A DNA stretch of 64,000 nucleotides from Gilliamella intestini (GCF_900094935.1 NZ_FMBA01000005.1:31795-95794), one strand, 5' to 3'. Counted from the stretch's first letter, positions 8,368 to 16,731 are shown. Made by a program: numbers and translations. The notes: generated by a model not told the origin, from the letters alone.

Positions 8368-9319
8368 TCTTACCTATATCACAACTCCAATACATAAAAA
8401 ACAACATGACATTCACTAATCGTTTATGTTTAACTTGTCTTAAAATTGGGTCTCTATCAACTAATAACTTTGATAAGTAATTCATTATGTCATCAAAAGT
8501 CTGATAATCTTTTCTTTTTGCAATAATATTTAAACAAAACTCATTTGCAGCAAGATCATAACGTTCACGTAATTCACTATTTTCAGCTAAAGATAGAAAA
8601 GATTCAATTTCATTAACGTCTTTTAAGTAACGCCGCTTAAGCTCATTAGCATAAGCCTCAGTCATATTATTTAGCTGATTTTTTCTAGCATAAGTGGTTC
8701 GCTCAATATTGATATCGGTTAAACTTCTTTCAAGTGTTCGCGCTTGATTTGCAAATGCCTGGATAACTTCTGCTAAATCGTCAGGACTAACAATTAACGG
8801 ACTATCGATAGGATCTAGTTCAGCGATTCTCATTATTTCAGGATATCGTTTAAGATAAAGTTCTATCTGATTAATATCTATGATCTTTACTGATGCTATA
8901 TCGACTTCAATATAGTCTGAAATCGTTTTACATATTTCACTCTCTGCATTACCAGTTAAACGACGATTAGTAAACAAGACATAATTATCCAGCTCACCTT
9001 GATCTTTTAACTTTTTGATACGAATCAGTTCACCACCAATCACGGTATTTGGGTTAGTTTTCTTTTCTTTATTATAAAAATCAGATTCAGAGCAATTACG
9101 ATTATAGCCATTAGTATGTTTGGCTTGAATAATTGTTGTTCCAACCCAAGGTGAACTTCTACTGGGAAATAATTCGGCAGTACCAATAAATTTAGCGTCT
9201 CGCCCACCATCAGGCCCCTTAGCAAATCCTTGTGTAGAAATACCCATTATATGTTGGCAGATAACAACAACTAATTTTTCAAATTGCTCATCACTCATAT
9301 CTTCATAAGCATATTTCAT
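8345..9319 (-). CDS. ABC-3C effector with Mrr/REase-like nuclease domain
   Basis: I start at ATG complement 9317-9319, preceded by AAGGA; a TTG 33 bp upstream is less likely. That gives 324 residues. Near the N-terminus, GPDGGRDAKF (D41) and IIQAKHT (Q65, K67) fit the PD-(D/E)xK restriction-endonuclease fold seen in Mrr-like proteins. The C-terminal half is helical and probably docks on the middle component. It is first in the ABC-3C operon. DNA is the likely target, inferred from the fold. A short AT-rich promoter region lies upstream (9320-9429). Confidence 0.75.
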   Translation of the reverse strand: MKYAYEDMSDEQFEKLVVVICQHIMGISTQGFAKGPDGGRDAKFIGTAELFPSRSSPWVGTTIIQAKHTNGYNRNCSESDFYNKEKKTNPNTVIGGELIRIKKLKDQGELDNYVLFTNRRLTGNAESEICKTISDYIEVDIASVKIIDINQIELYLKRYPEIMRIAELDPIDSPLIVSPDDLAEVIQAFANQARTLERSLTDINIERTTYARKNQLNNMTEAYANELKRRYLKDVNEIESFLSLAENSELRERYDLAANEFCLNIIAKRKDYQTFDDIMNYLSKLLVDRDPILRQVKHKRLVNVMLFFMYWSCDIGKNEDAKTQ

Positions 9320-9429
9320 AAAATGTGTATTCCTTGCTACTAAAAATTTCAAATATTATAACTGTGTTTATATACATGACAATAATAAGCTTATTATTTT
9401 ACGAGACAGTTCACATTTTTTGAAACTCA

Positions 9430-10143
9430 TTACTCTTTCATCGTTTTCTTTTTCAGAATTTTTTGTACTTCTTTAGCATCAATTTCCATAATTGTAGCTA
9501 TTTGTTCAATGGAACTATCTTTTTGAGATAGTGCATGTACTAACCTTTCTTTTTGCTCTCGTTCATGCTTTGCGACCAGTTTTGCAGTTCTAGCTTTTTC
9601 CTCAGCAGTTTTTACTTTATCATGTGCTACCGCCAACTTCTCTTTCGCAATTTGTTTTTCTTGTTTACGAATGCGTTCAACCACTTGGTAAGTCGGAACA
9701 TATTTCAGGCTTTGTTCGAGTTCTTCCATAAGTTTGATGCTGCGAAAGCTGATATAGGTTTTTGGGGTGATAATTAAGTGGTCGGTAAGTTCGATATTTA
9801 AAATATGGGCAACTTGAATTAAGCGATCGGTGATGTCTTTATCGGCCGCTGAGGGGATCAGCGATCCGGACGGGTGGTTATGCACCAAAATCACGCGAGA
9901 GGCGTTTTTCATCACCGCAACACGAAATACGTTCATTGGCTCAATGTTGACCGATTTATACGATCCAAGCGCAATTAGTTCAATATACAGGATATAACCG
10001 GCTTGATTCATACCAATAATCCAAAGATGTTCCTTTTCTTGGTCGATCTTGTTTTCACGCAATAACACACGCTGCATAATACTGTACACGTCGTCCGTGC
10101 TTTCAATATAGCGTTTGTCATGTTTGGTTAGTTTAATATCCAT
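9430..10143 (-). CDS. RadC-like JAB-domain protein with charged C-terminal extension
   Basis: The best start is ATG complement 10141-10143, with AAGG upstream; a GTG seven codons earlier is possible. It encodes 237 residues. The JAB/MPN core carries HNHPSG followed by SAADKDIT, the metal-binding H-x-H...S-x7-D pattern of the RadC family. The N-terminal helix-hairpin-helix of chromosomal RadC is absent. After about residue 145 comes a Lys/Glu-rich coiled coil, then a short segment (SIEQIATIMEIDAKEVQKIL) resembling the tail of Rpn/PDDEXK transposase-like proteins. RadC-like proteins of this short type are common in mobile and defence islands. The biochemical role is unknown. Confidence 0.8.
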   Translation of the reverse strand: MDIKLTKHDKRYIESTDDVYSIMQRVLLRENKIDQEKEHLWIIGMNQAGYILYIELIALGSYKSVNIEPMNVFRVAVMKNASRVILVHNHPSGSLIPSAADKDITDRLIQVAHILNIELTDHLIITPKTYISFRSIKLMEELEQSLKYVPTYQVVERIRKQEKQIAKEKLAVAHDKVKTAEEKARTAKLVAKHEREQKERLVHALSQKDSSIEQIATIMEIDAKEVQKILKKKTMKE

Positions 10144-10249
10144 CTTATCGCCTTGTAAAATCACACAAAAAATAATATAGCATATTCTGTTTATGCAGGG
10201 CAGTGGTTAATCAAATAATTCCACCTGTTCACTTTTTAGGTTATATTAT

Positions 10250-10284
10250 TTGTAAAAAATATTCAGGAGTCTATACCGTTTCAA
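10250..10284 (+). repeat. Dispersed repeat copy A (left flank of the zinc-ribbon gene)
   Basis: The 35-bp sequence starts TTGTAAAAAATATTCAGG and ends CCGTTTCAA. It is identical to copies B (11060) and C (12235) and related to five more divergent copies elsewhere in the window. It ends 13 bp before the ATG of the zinc-ribbon gene. Confidence 0.85.
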
Positions 10285-10297
10285 AGGGGGGTTAACA

Positions 10298-11044
10298 ATG
10301 TATCACTCTATTTTACCCAACGAGCAGCATTCTGCTGCTGAGCGATTTTTGCAACGAGTGCCAAAGTTAATCGCAACAAGTCCATTATGTCGACGCCTTA
10401 AGCCTGTCGCATTACTGATTGATATTGCGCCCATGACATTAATTGCTCTGCCACATAGCTTGATTGCCAATAAATTTAACCTTTCACCGCGAGCTGCTCA
10501 AAGGCGAGATAACGTTATTCGTCATTGGTTAGCGCAGTATGAGCCTGATCTTTATCAAGCGGTACTTAACCTTACACAATCGATGCCGGCAGAAGTGTCT
10601 CGACAAGCTCAGGCATTTAAGTCATGGCTAGCCGAGCTACTTGATACGTCAGATATGCCTTGCGATTATTGTGGATCGCTAAGCACAGTTCGCATTGGGC
10701 ACCGTCTTAATTTTCGTTGCCGAACTTGTCGCCGAACGTTTAATCCACTCAAAAAGTATTATCTTGATAAGTTATCTCATTGTGAACGGTGGTTGCCTTT
10801 TATTGATTTATTGCTACAAGGTGAAACATTGAAAACCATTAACCAGCAATTGGGAATCAATACCGATACCGCCGCTAAGTGGCAACGTTATTTTTTAGGA
10901 ATAATGGAATTACAAGGATTTTTAGTATTGGCTAATTATTGCCAAGTAAAGCGACGCCAACGTTGCCGTCAAATATGGTTAGACATTCACACAGGTGACA
11001 CGTTTTTACCAACTGGTAAGTCGCATTTTAGATCTAAGTCATAG
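10298..11044 (+). CDS. Zinc-ribbon / helix-turn-helix protein, transposase-like (DUF746-like)
   Basis: 248 residues, start ATG with GGGGGG upstream. The central zinc ribbon is CDYCGS...FRCRTCRRTF (C-x2-C then C-x2-C). It is flanked by two helix-turn-helix segments, LIANKFNLSPRAAQRRDN and LKTINQQLGINTDTAAKW. This resembles the N-terminal DNA-binding half of IS1/IS1595-like transposases and DUF746 proteins, but no DDE catalytic core is present. Identical 35-bp repeats lie immediately upstream and 16 bp downstream, and a second copy of its last 117 bp sits at 12102. The gene may therefore be a mobile unit or the DNA-binding remnant of one. Function otherwise unknown. Confidence 0.6.
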   Translation: MYHSILPNEQHSAAERFLQRVPKLIATSPLCRRLKPVALLIDIAPMTLIALPHSLIANKFNLSPRAAQRRDNVIRHWLAQYEPDLYQAVLNLTQSMPAEVSRQAQAFKSWLAELLDTSDMPCDYCGSLSTVRIGHRLNFRCRTCRRTFNPLKKYYLDKLSHCERWLPFIDLLLQGETLKTINQQLGINTDTAAKWQRYFLGIMELQGFLVLANYCQVKRRQRCRQIWLDIHTGDTFLPTGKSHFRSKS

Positions 11045-11059
11045 TAATAATTAATAAGG

Positions 11060-11094
11060 TTGTAAAAAATATTCAGGAGTCTATACCGTTTCAA
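11060..11094 (+). repeat. Dispersed repeat copy B
   Basis: Identical over 35 bp to copies A and C. With copy A it brackets the zinc-ribbon gene in direct orientation. Confidence 0.85.
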
Positions 11095-11198
11095 TCATAA
11101 CTCATTATGTTCAATCATTTTTTAATGGTAATAGGCAAAGGGCTTTAAAAACCTTAAAAGCGTTAAAAAATTCCGATATTAAAGCAGTAAAGGACAAC

Positions 11199-11250
11199 AT
11201 ACAAACATTAATGAGCTTAAAATAAGACAAGAAATACAGGATGACAATCC
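11199..11250 (+). pseudogene. 3' remnant of an RlaP-type gene and start of the next
   Basis: The segment encodes IQTLMSLK-stop, the same C-terminus as the intact gene ending at 13134 (also IQTLMSLK). It is followed by a spacer and ATGACAATC, which matches the start of the gene at 13150. Everything between has been lost. Confidence 0.65.
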
Positions 11251-11312
11251 AATCAGATGAGTTCCACAGTATAAAATAGTTGGGCGATTTTCTGGCTGAT
11301 TTCGGCAATTAA

Positions 11313-11750
11313 TTATTGCTTCAAAGTAAGCTTACTTGATATTTTTTGTATCCCACCAATAGAATAATGGCAGCATAATAAAATTGCCGGATATATTATA
11401 AAATTAAGGGTTATCATTGATGTGACACCTAACATCTCCGTAATAAAATTTAGATTAAAAATCAATTTATTAGTATCTTCCATAACTAACATGAATACAA
11501 TAGGTGACATTAAGGTAATGATAAAACCAATTGGCACTGCGCAAATCACTAAAACTATCGGTTGTTTTATTTTATTTAAAAGAAAGATTGAAATCAGAAT
11601 AAAACAGAAATAACACAAACCATAACATATCAAATAATATAATTCTGGTGTGCGATGTTTTGCGATAATCATTCGATAACACCATTGGTAACTTAGATAG
11701 GCACCTATAAAGTTAAACAATACGATAATTAATAAATTAATTATTTTCAT
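11313..11750 (-). CDS. Small integral membrane protein, function unknown
   Basis: The start is ATG complement 11748-11750 with AAAGGA nine bases upstream. The 145 residues contain four hydrophobic segments (about 4-22, 38-60, 67-90 and 100-128) and no recognisable family motif. Its start overlaps the end of a broken upstream frame, so the two were probably one operon. A membrane immunity protein beside a truncated toxin would fit the pattern, but nothing in the sequence proves it. Confidence 0.55.
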   Translation of the reverse strand: MKIINLLIIVLFNFIGAYLSYQWCYRMIIAKHRTPELYYLICYGLCYFCFILISIFLLNKIKQPIVLVICAVPIGFIITLMSPIVFMLVMEDTNKLIFNLNFITEMLGVTSMITLNFIIYPAILLCCHYSIGGIQKISSKLTLKQ

Positions 11751-11872
11751 TAGGTTGTCCTTTTTTATCTTCAATCTCTTTTAACGCTTTTTCCAAAGAG
11801 CTAGGTAACCGATAAAGTTCTTGTAGACCATATTCATGCAAAATGTGTACCTAGTTGTGTGAAATTGTCCAT
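11737..11872 (-). pseudogene. Truncated, frameshifted C-terminal gene fragment
   Basis: A frame ending at TAA complement 11737-11739 encodes LQELYRLPSSLEKALKEIED and a Lys/Asn-rich tail. Upstream it meets a stop, but a one-base shift joins it to MDNFTQLGTHF starting at 11872. The pieces look like the last 45 or so residues of a larger protein whose gene was cut. It lies immediately upstream of the membrane protein gene. I do not recognise the family. Confidence 0.4.
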
Positions 11873-12101
11873 CCTTGTAGTAAATAAATTAGCTTCGACA
11901 TCTTGCTGACTATTTTTTCTACTTTATTGGTTAAATTGTTATATATGTCATTTTTACACCAACAAAAATGGGACTTTTGGTTGCCACTTACGCATAATGA
12001 TGTCTCTGTTTCTTATTTAAACATGTGCTTGATTATATTGCATTAATTAACAAATAGCAACTCTATTTTATTGATCTGATGGAGGATAAAAGATATGTGA
12101 C

Positions 12102-12219
12102 ATTGGCTAACTATTGTCAAATAAAGCGACGCCAACGTTACCGTCAAACATGGTTAGACGTTCAAGCAGGTACCACATTTTTACCGACTGGTAAGTCGCA
12201 TTTTAGATCTAAGTCATAG
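12102..12219 (+). pseudogene. Second, truncated copy of the zinc-ribbon gene 3' end
   Basis: This copy matches 10927-11044 with scattered substitutions and ends at the same TAG after TGKSHFRSKS. The first about 210 codons are absent. It belongs to duplication copy 2, upstream of the intact RlaP genes. The substitutions (for example VKRRQRCRQ versus IKRRQRYRQ) show that it is not a recent exact duplicate. The 245 bp before it (11873-12101) shows nothing recognisable. Confidence 0.75.
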
Positions 12220-12234
12220 TAATAATTAATAAGG

Positions 12235-12269
12235 TTGTAAAAAATATTCAGGAGTCTATACCGTTTCAA
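12235..12269 (+). repeat. Dispersed repeat copy C
   Basis: Identical to copies A and B. It lies 110 bp upstream of the first intact RlaP gene, in the leader region of that gene pair. Confidence 0.85.
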
Positions 12270-12378
12270 TCATAACTTATTATGTTAAATCATTTTTTAA
12301 TGGTAATAGGCAAAAGACTTTAAATGCGTTAAAAATTCAGATATAAAGTAAAATAAATAACCTAAAGGAATAGTTGCA

Positions 12379-13134
12379 ATGCAAAACCGCATAAAACAAA
12401 AGTTAGCAGAATTAGCACAACAACATAATATCCATATACTTTACGCTTGCGAATCAGGCAGTCGGGCGTGGGGGTTTCCATCGCAGAATAGTGATTATGA
12501 TGTGCGTTTTATTTATGTGCATCGTTTTGAGAAATACTTAGCCATTGATAACCCTGCTTCACATTTAACTTTTCCTATTGATGATGAGCTGGATTTGCAT
12601 GGTTGGGATTTAAAAAAAACTTTACAATTGATCCGCAAATCAAATACTACCCCGTTTGAATGGTTGCAATTACCCATTATTTATCAACAAAATGCGCCAA
12701 TTGCTAATCAATTATGGCAACTTTGTTCCAATTTCTTTAATGCTAGGGGTAATATTTATCACTATTTAGGTATTGCCAAAAGCGCCTTACAAAGCAGTGA
12801 AGGGCAGCAGATCGGTATCAAAAAACTGTTTTATGTATTAAGACCATTATTATGTGCTAAATGGTGTTTAGAAAAACAGCAAATCGCCCCCATGGCCATT
12901 ACGCCATTATTGACACTATTACCTGATGATTTAAGCCAACAAATCAATGATATTATTGCCTTAAAAGCAACCATGACTGAATCAACACCTATCACTATCG
13001 ATCCAAAAATCTTATTGTTTATTGAACAATCCATGATTGAGATTAAAGAAAGTTTACAGGCTATAGACGAACAACATTTTAAGGCAGATAAATTAGATCG
13101 CTTTTTTATACAAACGTTAATGAGCTTAAAATAA
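12379..13134 (+). CDS. RlaP-type nucleotidyltransferase 1 (DNA polymerase beta superfamily)
   Basis: 251 residues, start ATG with AAAGGAA upstream. The polymerase-beta nucleotidyltransferase signature is clear: SGSRAWG at 26-32 and the metal-binding D39-x-D41 in SDYDVRF. This is the PF10127 family, called RlaP because it is repeatedly linked to RNA ligases in RNA-repair operons and is predicted to add or modify nucleotides at RNA ends before ligation. It is paired with a paralogue 15 bp downstream. Its presence 6 kb from rtcB suggests it belongs to the same repair system, now split by inserted DNA. The link to RtcB is inference from family context. Confidence 0.85.
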   Translation: MQNRIKQKLAELAQQHNIHILYACESGSRAWGFPSQNSDYDVRFIYVHRFEKYLAIDNPASHLTFPIDDELDLHGWDLKKTLQLIRKSNTTPFEWLQLPIIYQQNAPIANQLWQLCSNFFNARGNIYHYLGIAKSALQSSEGQQIGIKKLFYVLRPLLCAKWCLEKQQIAPMAITPLLTLLPDDLSQQINDIIALKATMTESTPITIDPKILLFIEQSMIEIKESLQAIDEQHFKADKLDRFFIQTLMSLK

Positions 13135-13149
13135 GGAAAGGAATACGAC

Positions 13150-14211
13150 ATGACAATCGACGATTTAAAAGCACAAAACTTAATCTTATTTGAAGTGATC
13201 AGCGGTAGCCGTGCATTTGGTTTGGCTACTGAAACATCAGATACCGATATTAAAGGGGTGTTTTATTTACCTAAAGATAAATTTTATGGACTCGAGTATA
13301 TTCCGCAAATTAGTAATGAAACTAATGATATCGTCTATTATGAATTAGGTCGCTTTGTTGAGTTATTGCTAAAAAGTAATCCGAATATTTTAGAAGTATT
13401 GGCTTCTGCACCCGACTGTATTTTATATCAGCATCCAATCATGCAGCAGTTAACCCTTGATCTATTTTTATCCCAACAAACTAAACAAACCTTTGCTCAC
13501 TATGCTATGTCACAAATTAAAAAAGCTAAAGGATTGAATAAAAAAATCAATAATCCCATTGAGGTGAAACGTAAAACGGTCCTTGATTTTTGTTATATTA
13601 TTCAAGGGCAGCATGCTTATCCCCTCACTAATTGGTTAAGTGAAAAGCGTTTTGAGCAACATTTATGTGGTTTGGTGAATATTCCACATAGTCGAGATTT
13701 ATATGCACTTTTTTATGATGCCTCGGGGGATTGTGGCTATCATGGCATTATTCAAAATGATGATTCGACCGAACTTTGCTTGTCGTCGGTGAAAGTAGGC
13801 ACCACAGTAAATGCTTACTTAAGTTTTAATCGTGATAGTTTTTCATCGCATTGTCGTGATTATAAGGCTTACTGGCAATGGGTTGAAAAGCGAAATGAAC
13901 AGCGTTATCAAAGTAATATTAAAAGTGGTAATGATTTTGATGCTAAAAATATGATGCATACTATTCGTTTATTGCAAGTGGCGCATGAAATAATGACTAA
14001 AGGCACCATTACCAATAAATGCGCTAATCGTGATGAACTGCTCGCCATTAAAAATGGTCAATTAAGCTATGATGAGATTATGCATATCTCAGAAACATTG
14101 TTAAGCAAAATTGAAATCGCATCAATCACTTCAATGTTGCCAGAAACACCTAATTTTACTAAAGCGATTGCACAGTTAGTAAAAATGCGTGAATTATTAT
14201 ATAACCACTAA
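13150..14211 (+). CDS. RlaP-type nucleotidyltransferase 2 (DNA polymerase beta superfamily)
   Basis: 353 residues, start ATG with AGGAAAGGAA upstream. SGSRAFG (18-24) and D31-x-D33 in SDTDIKG give the nucleotidyltransferase active site. It is about 100 residues longer than its upstream paralogue, with a helical C-terminal domain. The two genes are separated by only 15 bp and must be co-transcribed; different lengths and low identity suggest distinct substrates or a heteromeric enzyme. As above, RlaP proteins accompany RtcB or ATP-grasp RNA ligases. An A/T hairpin follows 29 bp after the stop. Confidence 0.85.
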   Translation: MTIDDLKAQNLILFEVISGSRAFGLATETSDTDIKGVFYLPKDKFYGLEYIPQISNETNDIVYYELGRFVELLLKSNPNILEVLASAPDCILYQHPIMQQLTLDLFLSQQTKQTFAHYAMSQIKKAKGLNKKINNPIEVKRKTVLDFCYIIQGQHAYPLTNWLSEKRFEQHLCGLVNIPHSRDLYALFYDASGDCGYHGIIQNDDSTELCLSSVKVGTTVNAYLSFNRDSFSSHCRDYKAYWQWVEKRNEQRYQSNIKSGNDFDAKNMMHTIRLLQVAHEIMTKGTITNKCANRDELLAIKNGQLSYDEIMHISETLLSKIEIASITSMLPETPNFTKAIAQLVKMRELLYNH

Positions 14212-14239
14212 TGATATCGCAAAACAATAACAGTTCATG

Positions 14240-14263
14240 ATTGAATTATAAAAATAATTCAAT
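14240..14263. terminator. Bidirectional-type hairpin between RlaP2 and the SUKH gene
   Basis: ATTGAATTAT (14240-14249) and ATAATTCAAT (14254-14263) pair perfectly over an AAAA loop. It sits between convergent genes. The T-runs on either side are weak, so termination strength is uncertain. Confidence 0.5.
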
Positions 14264-14335
14264 GAGTTATTTACAATACATGTCATTATGTTAATTTATT
14301 TCACTTCCTTGTGATACTCTAATTTAAGTATGAAA

Positions 14336-14884
14336 TTATTTTAATTTAGATTTTTTGGTTTCTTTTCTTTCTTTTAGCTCTTTTAATTCAAATTCCCAAA
14401 CCTGCCAAAAATCCATATTTGTTGGTTCCAAAACATTCATTTCGTGATTAAATTTTACAATATCACTAAATTCATTAACACAATACATATCAGCATCATT
14501 AATAATTTTCAAGATTGGGATTGCTTTAAGCCCTGTTTCCTGCATAAATTGATGGCCAATAAAATCAAGCCTCATCCAATCAGCACTTAATTTAGAGGCT
14601 GTATAAGTATGAAAACCATATAAAAATGTCCAAAAAGGTCCCACTGCCATTGCTTGAGGACGACGCCAAATCTCCTCTTTTACTTCAATATAAATACCTC
14701 TATGGGGAATAGCATCACAATCTTCACCAAGTAAATGAGCAACATATTCATCAGGAAATTTAATTGCCAAACTATTTTCAATATTGCGAATATCTTGCAA
14801 TACTATTTTATCTTCAGCCATTGGAAAAACACTATAATCTCTATCTAAATACTGATTCATTAATAAAATCGTTTTGTCTTCCAT
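14336..14884 (-). CDS. SMI1/KNR4 (SUKH) family protein
   Basis: I choose the second of two close ATGs (complement 14882-14884) because AGAGGA is then six bases away; the product has 182 residues. The N-terminal pattern LQDIRNIENSLAIKFPDEYV is the usual opening of a SUKH domain (helix, then a conserved LP/FP-x-DY). Many SUKH proteins are immunity proteins against contact-dependent or Rhs-type toxins. No toxin gene adjoins it here, so it may be an orphan immunity gene. The C-terminus is Lys/Glu-rich. Confidence 0.75.
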   Translation of the reverse strand: MEDKTILLMNQYLDRDYSVFPMAEDKIVLQDIRNIENSLAIKFPDEYVAHLLGEDCDAIPHRGIYIEVKEEIWRRPQAMAVGPFWTFLYGFHTYTASKLSADWMRLDFIGHQFMQETGLKAIPILKIINDADMYCVNEFSDIVKFNHEMNVLEPTNMDFWQVWEFELKELKERKETKKSKLK

Positions 14885-15023
14885 CCTCATTCCTCTTTAA
14901 TTTTTTATTTACCCATTTTTTAAGCAAAATATTATAACTTTTAGGCTATTTTTTAAAAGATATTTTAATTAAATCGATCAACTGGTTGGCTTTAAAATAG
15001 GACAATTATCGTACATAAAAACA

Positions 15024-15045
15024 GACAATCTTTTTATAGATTGCC
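15024..15045 (-). terminator. Rho-independent terminator of the treBC operon
   Basis: On the minus strand GGCAATC and GATTGTC pair (one G-U) around an 8-nt loop, followed by TGTTTTTA. It lies 13 bp after the treC stop. Confidence 0.75.
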
Positions 15046-15057
15046 CATATCGCTTGC

Positions 15058-16731
15058 TTAATCCGCCTGTTGCAACCAATATATGGCTTCATAAGGTTTT
15101 AATCTTATTTCAGAGACTAGCCGATGGTTATCTTGATAATTGCTAAATAATCGTTTCCAATTCAAGAGTTGTAACGAATTAGGTAATGACCATGTCAGTG
15201 TTTTATCGGTCAGATTTGCTATCACCAGTAATTTTTGATTATGCCACCGCCTGATGTAGCACCAATAATCAGCAATATCTGGCGTTAGATCTTGATAATC
15301 ACCAAAAATAAAAATCGGGTACGTTTTGCGTAATTTAATTAAGGTTTGATAGCAATAAAATACCGAATCAGGATCTTCAAGTGCCGCTTTGACATTAATT
15401 TGTGGATAATTGCTAGCAACCTCAATCCAAGGCTTACCTTGGGTAAAGCCAGCATTGGCAGAACTATCCCATTGCATTGGTGTTCGGCTGTTGTCTCTGG
15501 ATTTACTGGCTAAAATAGCTAAGATATCTTGTTTTGCCATGCCTTGCGCAAGTTTTTCGTGATAGATATTAAGGCTTTCAACATCTTTATATTGTGAAAT
15601 ATCAGTAAAATGAGGATTGGTCATACCGATTTCTTCACCTTGATAAAGATAAGGTGTGCCTTGTAAACCATACAGTAGCATGGCTAACATTTTGGCAGAT
15701 TGTTTGTGATATTGGTTTTCATTACCAAGGCGTGAGACGATACGAGGTTGATCATGATTACACCAAAAAATTGCATTCCAAGCCTTATCTTGCATGCCTG
15801 TTTGCCAATAGCCAAGGATTTTTTTAAGTTCAAGTAAATCAGGTTTAGCCAGCGTCCATTTATTACCGTTTGGATAATCGATTTTTAGATGATGAAAGTT
15901 AAACGTCATGGTCAATTCTTTATCATCTAAGCTAGCATATTTTTGGCAGTTTTCTAATGTGGTGGATGACATTTCGCCAACCGTTTTAAGTTGGTTGGGT
16001 TGAAACACATCACGACTGATCTCTTGTAAAAATTCATGAATTTTTGGACCATCGGTATAAAACCGCCTACCATCACCATTTTCATCATCCAGAAAATCTT
16101 GCTGTTTTGAAACTAAATTAATCACATCAAGCCTTAATGCATCAACGCCTTTATCAGCCCAAAATTGACATACTTTTTTGATTTCTTGACGAACAGTTGG
16201 GTTTTCCCAATTAAGATCGGCTTGCTGTTTAGCAAATAAGTGCAAATAGTACTGTTTTGATTGTTCATGCCATTGCCATGCTTTACCGCCAAATTTTGAC
16301 CGCCAATTGTTAGGCTCTGAGCCATCGGCTTTAGCGTCTTTCCAAATATAAAATGAGCGATAAGGACTTGACTTATCTAAGGCTGATTTAAACCATGGGT
16401 GCTGTGTTGAAGTATGATTAAACACCATATCCATCATAATGCGAATACCACGCTCGTGCGCTTGTTTAACCAGTAGTTCGAAATCAGCCATTGAGCCATA
16501 GCTCGGATCTATATCATAATAATCCGACACATCATAACCGTTATCAATTTGTGGGGATGGATAAATCGGCGTTAACCAAATAGCACTAACCCCTAAATTT
16601 TCAAGATAATCTAATCGGCTAATAATACCTAATAAATCACCCGTTGAACCGGCGCCACTAGCTTGGAAACTTTTTGGATAGATCTGGTAAATAGTACCAT
16701 TTTGCCACCAAGGGATATCGATTTTATTCAT
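15058..16731 (-). CDS. treC: TreC, trehalose-6-phosphate hydrolase
   Basis: 557 residues, close to E. coli TreC (551) and similar along its whole length, beginning WWQNGTIYQIYPKSFQ. GH13 catalytic elements are present: nucleophile Asp in LRLDVINLV, acid/base Glu in VGEMSS, and the transition-state Asp in CNHDQPR. It cleaves cytoplasmic trehalose-6-phosphate into glucose and glucose-6-phosphate. Gene order treB-treC in one minus-strand operon is as in enterobacteria, with a 76-bp gap and a terminator after treC. Confidence 0.93.
   Translation of the reverse strand: MNKIDIPWWQNGTIYQIYPKSFQASGAGSTGDLLGIISRLDYLENLGVSAIWLTPIYPSPQIDNGYDVSDYYDIDPSYGSMADFELLVKQAHERGIRIMMDMVFNHTSTQHPWFKSALDKSSPYRSFYIWKDAKADGSEPNNWRSKFGGKAWQWHEQSKQYYLHLFAKQQADLNWENPTVRQEIKKVCQFWADKGVDALRLDVINLVSKQQDFLDDENGDGRRFYTDGPKIHEFLQEISRDVFQPNQLKTVGEMSSTTLENCQKYASLDDKELTMTFNFHHLKIDYPNGNKWTLAKPDLLELKKILGYWQTGMQDKAWNAIFWCNHDQPRIVSRLGNENQYHKQSAKMLAMLLYGLQGTPYLYQGEEIGMTNPHFTDISQYKDVESLNIYHEKLAQGMAKQDILAILASKSRDNSRTPMQWDSSANAGFTQGKPWIEVASNYPQINVKAALEDPDSVFYCYQTLIKLRKTYPIFIFGDYQDLTPDIADYWCYIRRWHNQKLLVIANLTDKTLTWSLPNSLQLLNWKRLFSNYQDNHRLVSEIRLKPYEAIYWLQQAD

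Larger units (their letters stand above)
10927..11250 (+). repeat. Duplicated segment, copy 1 (zinc-ribbon gene tail + repeat + RlaP remnant)
   Basis: Bases 10927 to about 11175 are nearly identical to 12102 to about 12345. Bases 11199-11250 match 13108-13160, the junction between the two RlaP genes. Copy 1 therefore looks like the second copy with the body of the first RlaP gene deleted. Confidence 0.75.

Noticed and set aside
11111..11308. 65-codon frame on the minus strand
   Set aside because: It lies antisense to the RlaP remnant and repeat B region, with no start signal or recognisable product.
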